Source of the DNA: Lentisphaeria bacterium
GTDB lineage: Bacteria > Verrucomicrobiota > Lentisphaeria > Victivallales > Victivallaceae
DNA: 64,000 nt
Direction: 5' to 3'
Assembly: GCA_022009855.1 (NCBI GenBank)
Contig: CP091727.1
Span: 3,162,001-3,226,000, forward strand
The notes under the pieces are model-generated. The model saw only the letters and a program-made list of their open reading frames with translations. It had not been told where the DNA came from and made no database searches. Below are positions 1-9,277 of this stretch, piece after piece (within the stretch, counting starts at the first letter, position 1; each line of letters begins with the position of its first letter). The translations under genes and the position numbers were made by a program.

Positions 1-723
1 GGGGCCGGCGTGTGCGTGGCGAAGCATGGCAACCGGGCGGCGTCGAGCCGCTGCGGCTCGGCCGATGTGCTGGCCGCGCTCGGATTCGAGCTTGACGCGC
101 CGGCGGCGGTGATGGAGAACGCGATCGCCGAACACGGCATCGGCTTCCTCTACGCCGCGAAATTTCACCCGGTGCTGGGACAGGTGGCGGTGCTCCGCCG
201 CGAACTGCGGATCCGCACGGTGTTCAACATGGTGGGGCCTCTGTGCAATCCGGCCGGAGCGCGGTCGATCGTGTTGGGTGTCTACGCGCCGGAGCTCGCC
301 GAACTCTTCGCCGGAGCGCTGCAGGAGCTCGGCGTCCGCCGGGCGCTGGTGGTACACGGGCTGGACGGACTCGACGAGATCAGCTGTTGTGCCGCTACCC
401 GGGTGTCGGAGCTGCGCGACGGGCGGATCGTCACCCGCGAACTTCTGCCGGAATTGCTGCTCGGAACCGTCTACGCGCCGGAGGAGCTCCGGGGCGGAGA
501 TCCGGAACGGAACGCCGAGATCCTCCGGTCGGTGCTCTCCGGCGTGGATCGGGGCGCGCCGCGCGCGGCGGTGCTGCTCAACGCGGGAGCGGCCATCTAT
601 ATTGCGGGCGTGGCCTCCACGCTCGAAGAGGGAATTCTTCTCGCGGGCCGTTCGATCGATTCCGGCGCCGCGGAACGGAAACTGGAACTTCTGATTGAGG
701 CGAGCCATGGAACGGGTGCTTGA
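1..723 (+). CDS. trpD: Anthranilate phosphoribosyltransferase, 5' end missing
   Basis: Transfers phosphoribosyl from PRPP to anthranilate, the second step of tryptophan synthesis from chorismate. The reading frame is open from the first base, so the N-terminal domain lies outside the window and about 240 residues remain. The visible part opens with the family motif KHGNRAASSRCGSADVL (normally KHGNRxxSSxSGSADxLE) and later has NMVGPLCNPAG and VVHGLDGLDE, both diagnostic for TrpD. The Cys in SSRCGSAD replaces the usual Ser. The stop overlaps the start of trpC by 17 bases, so translation is probably coupled. It heads a trpDCFBA run; trpE and trpG are not visible. Confidence 0.95.
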   Translation, partial: GAGVCVAKHGNRAASSRCGSADVLAALGFELDAPAAVMENAIAEHGIGFLYAAKFHPVLGQVAVLRRELRIRTVFNMVGPLCNPAGARSIVLGVYAPELAELFAGALQELGVRRALVVHGLDGLDEISCCAATRVSELRDGRIVTRELLPELLLGTVYAPEELRGGDPERNAEILRSVLSGVDRGAPRAAVLLNAGAAIYIAGVASTLEEGILLAGRSIDSGAAERKLELLIEASHGTGA

Positions 724-1486
724 AACGATTGTCGAACGGAGCCGTCCGGAGCTGGAGGCGGCGAAGCGGCATGTTCCCGCTTCGGAACTTCGCCGCCGGA
801 TCGCCGATGCGCCGCCGGTGCGTGATTTCACCGGTTCGCTCCGCAAGCCGGGGCTCCGGGTGATCGCCGAACTCAAGGCCGCTTCGCCGAGCAAAGGGGT
901 GATCCGGCTGCCGCTGGAGGTGGAGTTGCTCGCCGCCGAACTGGAGGCGGCGGGGGCCGCGGCGCTCTCGGTGCTGACCGAGCGGAACTTCTTCCTCGGC
1001 GGTCTGGAGAATCTCGAGCGGGCCCGGAAGGCGACTGATCTGCCGCTCCTGCGCAAGGACTTCCTCTACGACGAATACCAGCTTCTGGAGGCGCGGGCGG
1101 CGGGGGCGGACGCGGTGCTGCTGATCGCCGCCATGCTCACCGAAGCGGAATTCCGGACTCTTCACGTCTGCGCCGAGTCGCTCGATCTTGCGGTGCTCTG
1201 CGAAGCGCACACCCGCGAGGAGCTGGAGATGCTCGCATCGAACGGCGCGCGGATCATCGGCATCAACGCCCGCAACCTCTCCACCTTCGACACCAGCCTC
1301 GACCGGGTGGCCGAGTTGATCCAACGGGTGCCGGAGGGGTGCATCGCCGTCGGCGAGAGCGCCATCCGGGAGCGGGCGGACCTGCTGCGCCTTCACGGGC
1401 TGGGCGCGCAGGCCTTTCTGATCGGAGAAACCCTGATGCGGGCGCCGTCGCCCGGGAGGAAACTGTGCGAACTCCTGTCGAAGTGA
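707..1486 (+). CDS. trpC: Indole-3-glycerol phosphate synthase
   Basis: Closes the ring of carboxyphenylamino-deoxyribulose phosphate to indole-3-glycerol phosphate. The product is 259 residues, the normal size for a single-domain TrpC barrel. Visible motifs are IAELKAASPSKG (first catalytic Lys), LLRKDFLYDEYQ (second catalytic Lys), LCEAHTREE, GINARNL and VGESAI. I chose ATG 707 because GAGG sits six bases upstream; a TTG at 695 is in frame but lacks a site. It overlaps trpD upstream and trpF downstream, as expected in a tightly coupled operon. Confidence 0.95.
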   Translation: MERVLETIVERSRPELEAAKRHVPASELRRRIADAPPVRDFTGSLRKPGLRVIAELKAASPSKGVIRLPLEVELLAAELEAAGAAALSVLTERNFFLGGLENLERARKATDLPLLRKDFLYDEYQLLEARAAGADAVLLIAAMLTEAEFRTLHVCAESLDLAVLCEAHTREELEMLASNGARIIGINARNLSTFDTSLDRVAELIQRVPEGCIAVGESAIRERADLLRLHGLGAQAFLIGETLMRAPSPGRKLCELLSK

Positions 1487-2067
1487 AAATCTGCGGTCTG
1501 ACCCGCCGGTGCGATGTGGAGCTGGCGGCGGAACTGGGGGCCGGTTACGTCGGCTTCGTTCTGGTTCCCGCATCGCCGCGCTGTGTGCCGGTGGAGAGGT
1601 TGCGGGAACTGACCGGCGGACTGCCGGCCGGTGTGAAGCGGGTCGGCGTTTTCGCCGACGCCGACCGGGAGACGATCCTGCGCGCGGCGGAGGGGAATTT
1701 CGACATCATTCAGCTGCACGGGAACGAGACCCGGGAATTCGCCGCGTCGCTCCCGTATCCGGTCTGGAAGGCGGTGCGTGCCGTTGCCGGGACGGAGCTG
1801 GAGCCGCTCTCTCAATGGAAGGTGGAGCGTTTCCTCTTCGACGCGGCCTCCGGCGGTTCCGGCCGTTGCTGCGACTGGAACCTCGCGGCGCAGGCCGCAA
1901 GGCGATGGCGGATCATGCTGGCAGGTGGACTTTCGCCGGAGAACATCCGCGAAGCAATCCAGATGGTGCATCCCGCCGGGGTGGATCTTTCGAGTTCGCT
2001 CGAAACCGCACCCGGCATGAAATCGGAAGATAAAATGAGAGAATTATTCAAGGAGATGACACGATGA
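1465..2067 (+). CDS. trpF: Phosphoribosylanthranilate isomerase
   Basis: Amadori rearrangement of phosphoribosylanthranilate in the tryptophan pathway, about 200 residues. The N-terminus VEVKICGLTR carries the catalytic Cys, and LFDAASGGSGRCCDW matches the phosphate-binding region with the general-acid Asp. I chose GTG 1465 inside the end of trpC: GGGAGGA lies just upstream, and the protein then begins directly at the conserved first strand. The longer frame from 1339 adds only shadow sequence from trpC. The stop overlaps the trpB start as ATGA. Confidence 0.92.
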   Translation: MRTPVEVKICGLTRRCDVELAAELGAGYVGFVLVPASPRCVPVERLRELTGGLPAGVKRVGVFADADRETILRAAEGNFDIIQLHGNETREFAASLPYPVWKAVRAVAGTELEPLSQWKVERFLFDAASGGSGRCCDWNLAAQAARRWRIMLAGGLSPENIREAIQMVHPAGVDLSSSLETAPGMKSEDKMRELFKEMTR

Positions 2068-3245
2068 ATTCCCATTACGGTATTTACGGCGGGCAGTACG
2101 TCGCGGAGACGCTGATGCCCACACTGCATGCACTTGAAGAGGAGTATCTGCGCGCCCGGCAGGATCCGGCGTTTCAGCGTGAGCTTTCCGAACTCCTCAC
2201 CGACTACGTCGGGCGGGAGTCGCCGCTCTACTTCGCAAAGCGGCTCACCGAATACGCCGGCGGCGCCCGGATCTACCTCAAACGCGAGGACTTGAACCAC
2301 ACCGGCGCTCACAAGATCAACAACACCATCGGGCAGGCGCTGCTCGCCCGCCGCATGGGCAAGAAGCGGCTGATCGCCGAGACCGGCGCGGGGATGCACG
2401 GCGTCGCCACCGCGACGGTCGCCGCGCTCTTCGGCATGGAGTGCGACGTTTTCATGGGCGCGGTGGATGTCGCCCGGCAGGCGCCGAACGTCGAACGGAT
2501 GAAGACGCTCGGCGCCCGGGTGATCGCGGTGGAATCCGGCTCGGCCACGCTCAAGGATGCGATGAACGAGGCGATCCGCGACTGGGTCGCCACCGAGGAG
2601 AACACCTTCTACGTGATCGGCACGGTGGCGGGTCCGCACCCCTATCCGGCGATCGTCCGCGACTTTCAGTCGGTGATCGGGGTGGAGAGCCGCCGCCAGA
2701 TTCTGGAGAAGGCGGGCCGCCTGCCGGACGAGGTGATCGCCTGCGTCGGCGGCGGAAGCAACGCGATGGGGATGTTCGCCGGATTCCTCGCCGATGAGGG
2801 CGTCCGGCTCACCGGCGTCGAAGCGGGCGGCGAGGGAGTCGAAACCGGCCGCCACGCCGCCAGCATCTGCGGCGGACAGGTCGGCGTGCTCCACGGCAGC
2901 AAGACCTATCTATTGCAGACCGATGACGGGCAGATCGTCGAAACCCATTCGGTCTCCGCTGGACTCGATTACCCCGGCGTCGGCCCCGAACACAGCTTTC
3001 TCGCCGATTCCGGCAGAGTCCGTTATGTGGCGGTCAACGATCCCGAGGCGGTGGCTGCCTTCGACACCCTTTCGCGCCTGGAGGGAATCATTCCCGCGCT
3101 CGAATCGAGCCACGCGGTGGCGGAGGCGCTCCGCATCGCCCCGGAACTCGGGCCGGAGGGGATCCTGCTCGTCTGCCTCTCCGGGCGTGGCGACAAGGAT
3201 ATGGACAACATCAGACAGTACAAGGAAAAAATGGGGATTCTCTGA
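2064..3245 (+). CDS. trpB: Tryptophan synthase beta chain
   Basis: Condenses indole with serine in a PLP-dependent reaction and partners with TrpA encoded next door. The 393-residue product has the usual length. The N-terminus YGIYGGQYVAETLMP is typical of the classic TrpB1 type. The PLP lysine is Lys84 in HTGAHKINN, the phosphate loop is GGGSNAMG, and the C-terminus has SGRGDKDM. It overlaps trpF by four bases (ATGA) and ends five bases before trpA. A second, divergent trpB-like gene lies at 23082. Confidence 0.97.
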   Translation: MNSHYGIYGGQYVAETLMPTLHALEEEYLRARQDPAFQRELSELLTDYVGRESPLYFAKRLTEYAGGARIYLKREDLNHTGAHKINNTIGQALLARRMGKKRLIAETGAGMHGVATATVAALFGMECDVFMGAVDVARQAPNVERMKTLGARVIAVESGSATLKDAMNEAIRDWVATEENTFYVIGTVAGPHPYPAIVRDFQSVIGVESRRQILEKAGRLPDEVIACVGGGSNAMGMFAGFLADEGVRLTGVEAGGEGVETGRHAASICGGQVGVLHGSKTYLLQTDDGQIVETHSVSAGLDYPGVGPEHSFLADSGRVRYVAVNDPEAVAAFDTLSRLEGIIPALESSHAVAEALRIAPELGPEGILLVCLSGRGDKDMDNIRQYKEKMGIL

Positions 3246-3249
3246 AATT

Positions 3250-4038
3250 ATGAATACGCGCATCAACCGTTGTTTCGAACGCTGCCGCGCCGAGGGCCGG
3301 AGCGCATTGATCGTTTACGCGACCGTCGGCTGCCCGACGCCGGAGGAGAGTGAAACGCTGATCGACCGCCTGATCGAGGCCGGGGCGGACATGGTGGAGC
3401 TCGGCGTTCCCTTCTCCGACCCGATGGCGGATGGTCCGGTGATCCAGCACGCCGGGCAGATCGCTCTTGCGGCGGGCACCACCTTGAAGAAGGTGCTGGA
3501 GATCGCCGGGCGGATCCGGGCGCGCCATCCGGAGACGCCGCTGATTCTCTTCTCCTACTACAACGTCCTCTTCCACTACGGGCTGGAACGGCTCGGCGCG
3601 GCGCTTCACGAGGCGGAGATCGACGGACTTCTCGTCGTCGACCTGCCGCTGGAGGAGCGCGGCGAAATCGAACCGCTCTGCCGCGCTTCCGGTGTGGAGC
3701 TGATTCCGCTGGTCTCCCCGGCGACCTCGCCGGAGCGGGCCGAACGGATCGCCGCCGGATGCGGCGGTTTCGTCTACTACATCACCGTGCGCGGTGTGAC
3801 CGGAGTGCGTTCGGCCCTGCCGCCGGAGCTGGCCGGGGAGCTGGAAACGCTCCGCGCCCGGCTGCCGCTTCCGGTCGCCGCCGGATTCGGCATCTCCTCG
3901 GCGGCGATGGCGAAGGCGGTCGGCGCCCATGCCGACGCGGTGGTGGTCGGCAGTGCGGTCATGCGCAAGGTGCTCGACGAGGGGTGCGATGCCGCCGTCG
4001 CGCTGACCGCCGAACTGGCGGCGGGATTGCGGAGCTGA
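3250..4038 (+). CDS. trpA: Tryptophan synthase alpha chain
   Basis: Cleaves indole-3-glycerol phosphate and passes indole to TrpB through the complex tunnel. The product is 262 residues. The catalytic Glu is in VELGVPFSDPMADGP and the catalytic Asp in GLLVVDLPLEERG; the phosphate-binding end reads AGFGISS and VVGSAV. It is the last gene of the trp operon, and a new promoter for the next gene follows within 10 bases. No attenuator or terminator is obvious right after it. Confidence 0.96.
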   Translation: MNTRINRCFERCRAEGRSALIVYATVGCPTPEESETLIDRLIEAGADMVELGVPFSDPMADGPVIQHAGQIALAAGTTLKKVLEIAGRIRARHPETPLILFSYYNVLFHYGLERLGAALHEAEIDGLLVVDLPLEERGEIEPLCRASGVELIPLVSPATSPERAERIAAGCGGFVYYITVRGVTGVRSALPPELAGELETLRARLPLPVAAGFGISSAAMAKAVGAHADAVVVGSAVMRKVLDEGCDAAVALTAELAAGLRS

Positions 4039-4045
4039 TGGCGGC

Positions 4046-4074
4046 TTGATTTTCCTTCCTCGACCGGCTATCTT
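4046..4074 (+). promoter_or_regulatory. Predicted sigma-70 promoter for the methyltransferase gene
   Basis: TTGATT (4046-4051), a 17-base spacer and TATCTT (4069-4074) lie between trpA and the methyltransferase start at 4105. A strong GGGGAGGGG ribosome site follows. This suggests the downstream gene is expressed separately from the trp operon. Confidence 0.45.
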
Positions 4075-4104
4075 ATAGCAAGGATAAGCAGGACGGGGAG
4101 GGGT

Positions 4105-5919
4105 ATGGCGGAAGCACAGGCGATTGCGGCGGTTCGGGTGAGTGAGGCGGCCCGCCGTCTGGAGGTCTCCGCCGGCACCATCCGCAACTGGCTGCGGACC
4201 GGGCTGCTCACACCGCTTGCGGGCAAGCCGGTCTCCATCGCGGCGGACGCGGTGGAAAGGCTCCGGCGGGAGCTGGGCAGCGGCGATTCGACCCGGCTGC
4301 GCAGCCGCGCCAACAAACGGCGGGTCAGTGCCGCTTTCGCCCCTTCGGAGTATTCCCGCGACCGGAGTGTTTCCCGCCGGGTTGCGGCTGTGGCGGCCTT
4401 CGCCCGGTCACGGCGGCTCAACGTGGAAAAGGTGCTCTGTTTCGCCGCGCTCCGGCTGCTCTCGCTCCGGAAGGAGGTGGAACTTTCCCCGGAGCTTCTC
4501 CCGCTCTCCTGGCGCCGCCGGAACATGGCGCGGATCATGGCGCCGTGGTTGCGGCGTGTCGGTCCGCCGGGGGCGGCGCATTGCCGGGTGTTCGAGCTTG
4601 CCGAACCGGGGGAGGAGGGGGATTTTCTCGGATTCCTCTACCAGTCGCTCTCCCGGACAGGATTGAAGTCGGCGCAGGGCAGTTACTACACCCCCGACCG
4701 TCTGGTGACGGCGTCGCTGCGGCCCGCCGCCGGGAAAGTTTCCTCGTTTCTCGACCCCTGCTGCGGCACCGGGAACTATCTCGTGCACGCTGCCCGGCTG
4801 CTCCAGCTGCCGCTGGAATCGATCCACGGGGTGGATCTGGATCCTGTCGCCGCGCGGATTGCCCGGCTCAACCTGCTGCTGGAGTTTCCGGAGAAGGATG
4901 TCGCGCCGGACGTCCGTTCCGGAAATGCGCTCGGACGCATCCGACTGTCGGAGGTCGACTTTATTGCGACCAATCCGCCGTGGGGGGCGTTTCACGGCGC
5001 ACCGCCGCGCGGGGAGGAGTTTGCCGGGCTCGCCGGACGGGAACGCTTCTCCTTCTTCATCGCTCGCGCGCTCTCTCTGTTGCCGGATGGGGGACGATTG
5101 TCGATGATTCTGCCGGAATCGATCCTGAACATCCGGACTCATGCCGACATCCGCTCGCTGATTGCCGCCCGGAGCCGGATCGAGCGGATCGAACCGCTGG
5201 GGCGTCCCTTCTCCGGGGTGTTTACCGCCTCCATCCGGCTGGATCTGGTCCGGCGCGACGCGGGGGAGGCGAATGGACCGGCCGTCTGGCATCCGGTGGC
5301 GGAGAAGGAGTGCGCATTGCTGGAAAAGATCTTTGCCGTGCCGCACCGGACGCTGAAGGGAAACGCGCTCTGGGCGCTCGGCATCGTCACCGGCGACAAC
5401 CGGCGCTTTCTCTCCGACACGCCGGAACCAGGGGCGGAACCGATTCTGCGAGGCAGTGACATTCATCCGTTTTCGATCGGAGCGCCGCACCGTTTTCTCC
5501 GGCTTGGAATCGGGAAGTTCCAGCAGGCCGCGCCGCTCGCATTCTACCGCGCTCCCGGAAAATTGATCTATCGCTTCATCGCCGACCGACCGGTATTTGC
5601 GCTCGACCGCGTCGGAGTTCTCACGCTCAACAGTGCGAATCTGCTGCTGCCCCGGCTGCCCGGGGTAACGGCGGAGGCGATTGTGGCGCTCTTCAACTCC
5701 ACCCTCTTCGGGTATGTGTTCCGCCGCCGTTTCGCGACGCACAAGGTGCTGCGCGGCGACCTGGAGGAGCTGCCGATTCCGCAGGCGGAACCGGCCGTTT
5801 TCGCCCGCCTCGGCGAACTGGCCGTCTCCGCCGGAAATCTGCCGGAGATCGACCGGATTGTCTTCGAGCTCTTCCACCTCACGGAGGAGGAGCGGGCGCT
5901 GGTTCTCGCTTCCCGCTGA
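4105..5919 (+). CDS. Orphan N6-adenine DNA methyltransferase with N-terminal HTH
   Basis: A 604-residue protein without a frameshift. Residues about 10-55 form a MerR/excisionase-type helix-turn-helix (VSEAARRLEVSAGTIRNWL). The central part is a gamma-class adenine methyltransferase: LDPCCGTGNYLVHA (SAM-binding motif I, about residues 218-231) and ATNPPWG (catalytic NPPW motif IV). The C-terminal 200 residues look like a TaqI-type target-recognition domain (NSANLLLP, LFNSTLFGYVFRRR, LEELPIP). No nuclease domain is visible in the protein and no restriction gene lies beside it, so it is probably a solitary methylase used in regulation or protection. The fused DNA-binding head is unusual. Start ATG 4105 follows GGGGAGGGG. 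Confidence 0.8.
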   Translation: MAEAQAIAAVRVSEAARRLEVSAGTIRNWLRTGLLTPLAGKPVSIAADAVERLRRELGSGDSTRLRSRANKRRVSAAFAPSEYSRDRSVSRRVAAVAAFARSRRLNVEKVLCFAALRLLSLRKEVELSPELLPLSWRRRNMARIMAPWLRRVGPPGAAHCRVFELAEPGEEGDFLGFLYQSLSRTGLKSAQGSYYTPDRLVTASLRPAAGKVSSFLDPCCGTGNYLVHAARLLQLPLESIHGVDLDPVAARIARLNLLLEFPEKDVAPDVRSGNALGRIRLSEVDFIATNPPWGAFHGAPPRGEEFAGLAGRERFSFFIARALSLLPDGGRLSMILPESILNIRTHADIRSLIAARSRIERIEPLGRPFSGVFTASIRLDLVRRDAGEANGPAVWHPVAEKECALLEKIFAVPHRTLKGNALWALGIVTGDNRRFLSDTPEPGAEPILRGSDIHPFSIGAPHRFLRLGIGKFQQAAPLAFYRAPGKLIYRFIADRPVFALDRVGVLTLNSANLLLPRLPGVTAEAIVALFNSTLFGYVFRRRFATHKVLRGDLEELPIPQAEPAVFARLGELAVSAGNLPEIDRIVFELFHLTEEERALVLASR

Positions 5920-5927
5920 CGAAACAA

Positions 5928-5952
5928 GCGCCTCCTCCCGGGGAGAAGGCGC
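5928..5952. terminator. Hairpin between convergent genes
   Basis: GCGCC (5928-5932) pairs with GGCGC (5948-5952) and encloses CTCCC/GGGAG. It sits in the 54-base gap between the methyltransferase stop and the leuD stop, so it can serve both strands. There is no clear T-run. Confidence 0.45.
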
Positions 5953-5973
5953 ACTGCGGATTTTCGGAGAAAA

Positions 5974-6516
5974 TCAGTATTTCTGATCGGCGTAGTTGAC
6001 CCAGCCGCCCGCCTTGACCAGTTCGAGGTCGAAGGCTCCGGCGGTGAAGGAGTACTTGCGGGTCTCCTTGCCGTTGGTGATGGTGAAGCTCCGCCCGTCG
6101 AAGTCGGTGGTGAGCTCCGCATCGGTTCCGGCGAAGGTGCGGAAGATCTCGTCGATCGTCGCCTTGTCGAGCTGAATCGCCATCAATCCGCAGTTGAACA
6201 TGTTCTGGCGGAAGATGCGCGCGAAGTTCTCGGCGATGACCAGATTGATGCCGTTGCATTCGAGCACCCACGGCGCGTGTTCCCGGCTGGAGCCGCAGCC
6301 GAAATTCGCCCGGGTGATGATGACGCTCTTGCCGGCGATGTCCTTTTTCGGGTCGAAGCCGGGCAGGTTGAGGTCCTCGAGGCAGTAGGGTTTCAGAGCC
6401 GCCTTGGTCAGTTCGGTCAGGTACTTGGCCGGAATGATCTCGTCGGTATTGATATCCGAACGGTCGAGGAAGAGGATTTTTCCGTTGAAATTTTTCATTT
6501 TGACAGTCGCCTTCAT
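5974..6516 (-). CDS. leuD: 3-isopropylmalate dehydratase small subunit
   Basis: Swivel subunit of the Fe-S isomerase that converts 2-isopropylmalate to 3-isopropylmalate in leucine synthesis. The product is 180 residues. It shows NTDEIIPAKYLTE near the N-terminus and NFGCGSSREHAPW, the substrate-loop signature of the aconitase C-terminal domain. The YLTE region resembles the archaeal-type IPMI/homoaconitase small subunits more than enterobacterial LeuD, so the substrate could be a related malate. Its ATG directly abuts the leuC stop (TAAATG), which implies coupled translation and a 1:1 complex. Confidence 0.88.
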   Translation of the reverse strand: MKATVKMKNFNGKILFLDRSDINTDEIIPAKYLTELTKAALKPYCLEDLNLPGFDPKKDIAGKSVIITRANFGCGSSREHAPWVLECNGINLVIAENFARIFRQNMFNCGLMAIQLDKATIDEIFRTFAGTDAELTTDFDGRSFTITNGKETRKYSFTAGAFDLELVKAGGWVNYADQKY

Positions 6517-7803
6517 TTATTTCTTGAAGAGGGGCGAATTGGTGATCACACCGGCGACGGCGGTCGCCGCCGCGGTCGCCGGGCTCATCAGGTGAACCAT
6601 GCCGCCCTTGCCCATGCGCCCGTTGAAGTTGCGGTTGGTGGTCGAGGCGCAGGATTCGCCGGAGGCCAGCACGCCGTTGCTCATGCCGAGGCAGGCGCCG
6701 CAGGTCGGATTGGTCACGCAGAACCCGGCATCCATGAAGATCGCGATCAGTCCTTCGGCGAGCGCGTCGCGGTAGATCTTCGGCGTCGCCGGAGAGACGA
6801 TGGCGCGGAGATTCGGACTGATGTGTTTGCCCTTGAGGATTCCGGCGGCGATCCGGAGGTCTTCGAGCCGCCCGTTGGTGCAGCTGCCGATGTAGACCTG
6901 GTTGACCGGGGTGCCCTCCATTTCACGCACGGTGCGGACCTGATCCGGCTTGTAGTTGACTGTCACCATCGGTTCGAGGTTCGAAACGTCGAATTCGACC
7001 GTGTCGGCGTAGACCGCGTCGGCGTCGGGCCGCCACTTCGAGTATTCGGCGAGCGCCTCTTCGCGGCTCTTGAACTCCTCCTTGATGAAGGGCCAGAGGA
7101 AATCGACCGTCACCATGTCGGGATAGCAGATGCCGCAGGTGGCGCCCGCTTCAATCGCCATGTTGCAGAGCGTCATGCGCGCATCCATCTGCATGGCGTC
7201 GACCACCGGACCGGCGAATTCGATCACCTTGTCGGTGGCGCCGTTGACGGTGAGCTTGCCGATGACCGCGAGAATCACGTCCTTGGCGAAGACGCCGGGC
7301 CGGAGCTTGCCGGTAAGATTCACCTTGATCGTCTCGGGTTCGCGCATCGTGCACACCCCCTTGAGGATGCCCACTTCGAGGTCGGTGGTGCCGACGCCCG
7401 CGGCGAACGCACCGAACGCGCCGTGGGTGCAGGTGTGCGAGTCACCCATGATGACGGTGAAGCCGGGGCGGACGAATCCCTTCTCCGGGAAGAGCGCGTG
7501 GCAGACGCCGTTTGCGCCGATGTCGAAGAAGTCCTTGATGCCGTGTCGTCTGGCCCAGTCGCGCATCGTCTTGCCCTGCTCGGCGGTTTTGGAATCCTTC
7601 GCCGGGGTCACATGGTCGATGACCGCCTTGATTTTCGTCGGATCGAATACCCGATCCTTGCCGATGGCGACCAGATCGTTGATGGCGATCGGCGTGGTGA
7701 TTTCGTGGCAGAAGACGCGGTCGAGGCTGAGGACCCAGACGCCGTCCGCCGGCTTGTCGACGACATGCGCGTCGAAGATTTTCTGAGCGGTTGTTTTGCC
7801 CAT
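6517..7803 (-). CDS. leuC: 3-isopropylmalate dehydratase large subunit
   Basis: Catalytic subunit carrying the 4Fe-4S cluster, 428 residues, normal for the short HacA/LeuC type. Cluster cysteines are seen in YIGSCTNGR and in NPTCGACLGM; MGDSHTCTHGAFGAF is another family signature. I chose ATG 7803 because AAGGAG lies upstream and MGKTTAQKIFDAH is the expected N-terminus; the frame continues upstream without a stop but adds only low-complexity sequence. No leuA or leuB is present in the window. Confidence 0.93.
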   Translation of the reverse strand: MGKTTAQKIFDAHVVDKPADGVWVLSLDRVFCHEITTPIAINDLVAIGKDRVFDPTKIKAVIDHVTPAKDSKTAEQGKTMRDWARRHGIKDFFDIGANGVCHALFPEKGFVRPGFTVIMGDSHTCTHGAFGAFAAGVGTTDLEVGILKGVCTMREPETIKVNLTGKLRPGVFAKDVILAVIGKLTVNGATDKVIEFAGPVVDAMQMDARMTLCNMAIEAGATCGICYPDMVTVDFLWPFIKEEFKSREEALAEYSKWRPDADAVYADTVEFDVSNLEPMVTVNYKPDQVRTVREMEGTPVNQVYIGSCTNGRLEDLRIAAGILKGKHISPNLRAIVSPATPKIYRDALAEGLIAIFMDAGFCVTNPTCGACLGMSNGVLASGESCASTTNRNFNGRMGKGGMVHLMSPATAAATAVAGVITNSPLFKK

Positions 7804-7843
7804 TTCGGAAACTCCTTCCGGTTGTTGTTTTCGTACACCTTTT

Positions 7844-7871
7844 ACTATAGCACAAACCGGAAAAAATTCAA
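7844..7871 (-). promoter_or_regulatory. Predicted promoter of leuCD
   Basis: Read on the minus strand: TTGAAT (7871-7866), a 16-base spacer and TATAGT (7849-7844) with an upstream TG-like context, followed by a 40-base leader and AAGGAG. The region is AT-rich, unlike the genes on either side. Confidence 0.5.
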
Positions 7872-8056
7872 TATTTTTATAAAAATTAAATATATTTAAT
7901 AAAACCGGGATTTTTCGATTTTTCTGAGCTCCGGAAGTGCCTTGACGAGCGGCGGGAGGGATAAATATAATGAACCGCCGTCTGGTTCTTTGCTTCCTCA
8001 ATACCGGTTCCAAGTTTGAAAACGATGGATTTCTGCGGAATTTCCTTTTTTTTTTC

Positions 8057-8084
8057 TTGAAAAGTAAAAGTGGTATATTATATT
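8057..8084 (+). promoter_or_regulatory. Predicted promoter of the polysaccharide genes
   Basis: TTGAAA (8057-8062), a 16-base spacer and TATATT (8079-8084) in a strongly AT-rich stretch 52 bases before the glf start. It is the best promoter match in the leuC-glf intergenic region and would drive glf and the two genes behind it. Confidence 0.55.
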
Positions 8085-8136
8085 TTACTATAATATTTCG
8101 GTTTTTTTTACTATCTTTTTGAAGACGGAGTCGCTG

Positions 8137-9268
8137 ATGATCGAAACGAAATATGTCGTGGTCGGAAGTGGAATATTCGGTTCCGTCATGGCGGAACGGA
8201 TTGCCTCGGTATTGGGTGAGGCGGTAACGATCATCGAACGTCGTAATGCTGTCGGTGGCAATTGTCGGGCAGAATTCGATTCGGAAACCGGGATTGAATG
8301 TCATTGTTATGGTTCCCATATTTTTCATACCTCCAGCCGGAGGGTATGGGAGTATCTGACGCAATTCACTGAATTTACGCCATACCGGCACAAGGTTGTG
8401 CTGGTCAGCGGAGATCGCTTCTACTTCATGCCGGTTAACCTGAAAACTCTCAGTGATATGTACGGAAAAATTTTTACTCCGGCGTCAGCGGAACAGTTCC
8501 TCGCTCAAAATGCAGGGAGAGTGGATACGGCATGCAATCTAGAAGAAAAAGCCGTTGCATCGGTGGGCAGGAGATGTTACGAAAAATTGATCCGGAATTA
8601 TACCAGAAAACAGTGGAATAAAGATCCACGGGAACTGCCGGCGGAGATCATAACCCGGCTGCCGGTGCGGACCAGTTTTCAAACCGATTATTTTGACGAT
8701 CCGTACCAGGGGAATGCCTCGGGGTGGATATTCCCGAATGTTTGAAAAGATGCTGGAGCATCCGGGAATTCATATTATTCTGAACACGGATTTCCGTACG
8801 ATCCGGTCTCAGATCCGCGCGGATGCGACTGTGATCTATACCGGGATGATCGATGAGTTTTTTGACTATTCTCTGGGCGAACTGGAGTGGCGCAGCCTGC
8901 GGTTTGAGCAGGAGACGCTGCCTGTTCGGGATTATCAGGGAACCGCGGTCATAAATTATGCGGATGAATCGATTCCGTATATAAGAATTCACGAGTTTAA
9001 ACATTTCCATCCGGAACGTGAGGAGTCGTATCGTTTGGAGAAGAGCGTGATCTGCAGAGAGTATCCGACGATGTGGCAACGGGGCCGGGAGGCATTTTAT
9101 CCGATCTGTACTGTTCGCAACCAGCGACTTCTGGAGCAATATGAAGTTCTTGCAAAAAAATGGAGAAATGTAATATTCGGCGGTCGACTGGGCTGTTATC
9201 GGTACTGGAATATGGATGATGCGGTCCTGCACGCGCTGGAGTATTTTGAAACCCGGATCTGTAAATGA
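8137..9268 (+). CDS. glf: UDP-galactopyranose mutase (frameshifted)
   Basis: Flavoenzyme converting UDP-galactopyranose to UDP-galactofuranose for surface glycans. The FAD loop is VVVGSGIFGSVMAERI at the N-terminus, followed by VGGNCRAE and CHCYGSHIFHTSS; the middle has NYTRKQWNKDPRELP, and the end has GGRLGCYRYWNMDDA. The frame breaks at about 8711 within DDPYQG/MPRGGYSRMF. Removing one base there restores the conserved DPYQG-x-P-x-GGY motif, so the full product is about 377 residues, the normal size. Start ATG 8137 has GGAG six bases upstream. GC is clearly lower than in the flanking metabolic genes. Confidence 0.92.
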
Positions 9269-9277
9269 GGCAAGAGG

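Noticed and set aside
6277..7899. A 540-codon open frame on the plus strand
   Set aside because: Antisense to leuC and leuD; no family features and an Asp/Arg/Gly-rich composition.
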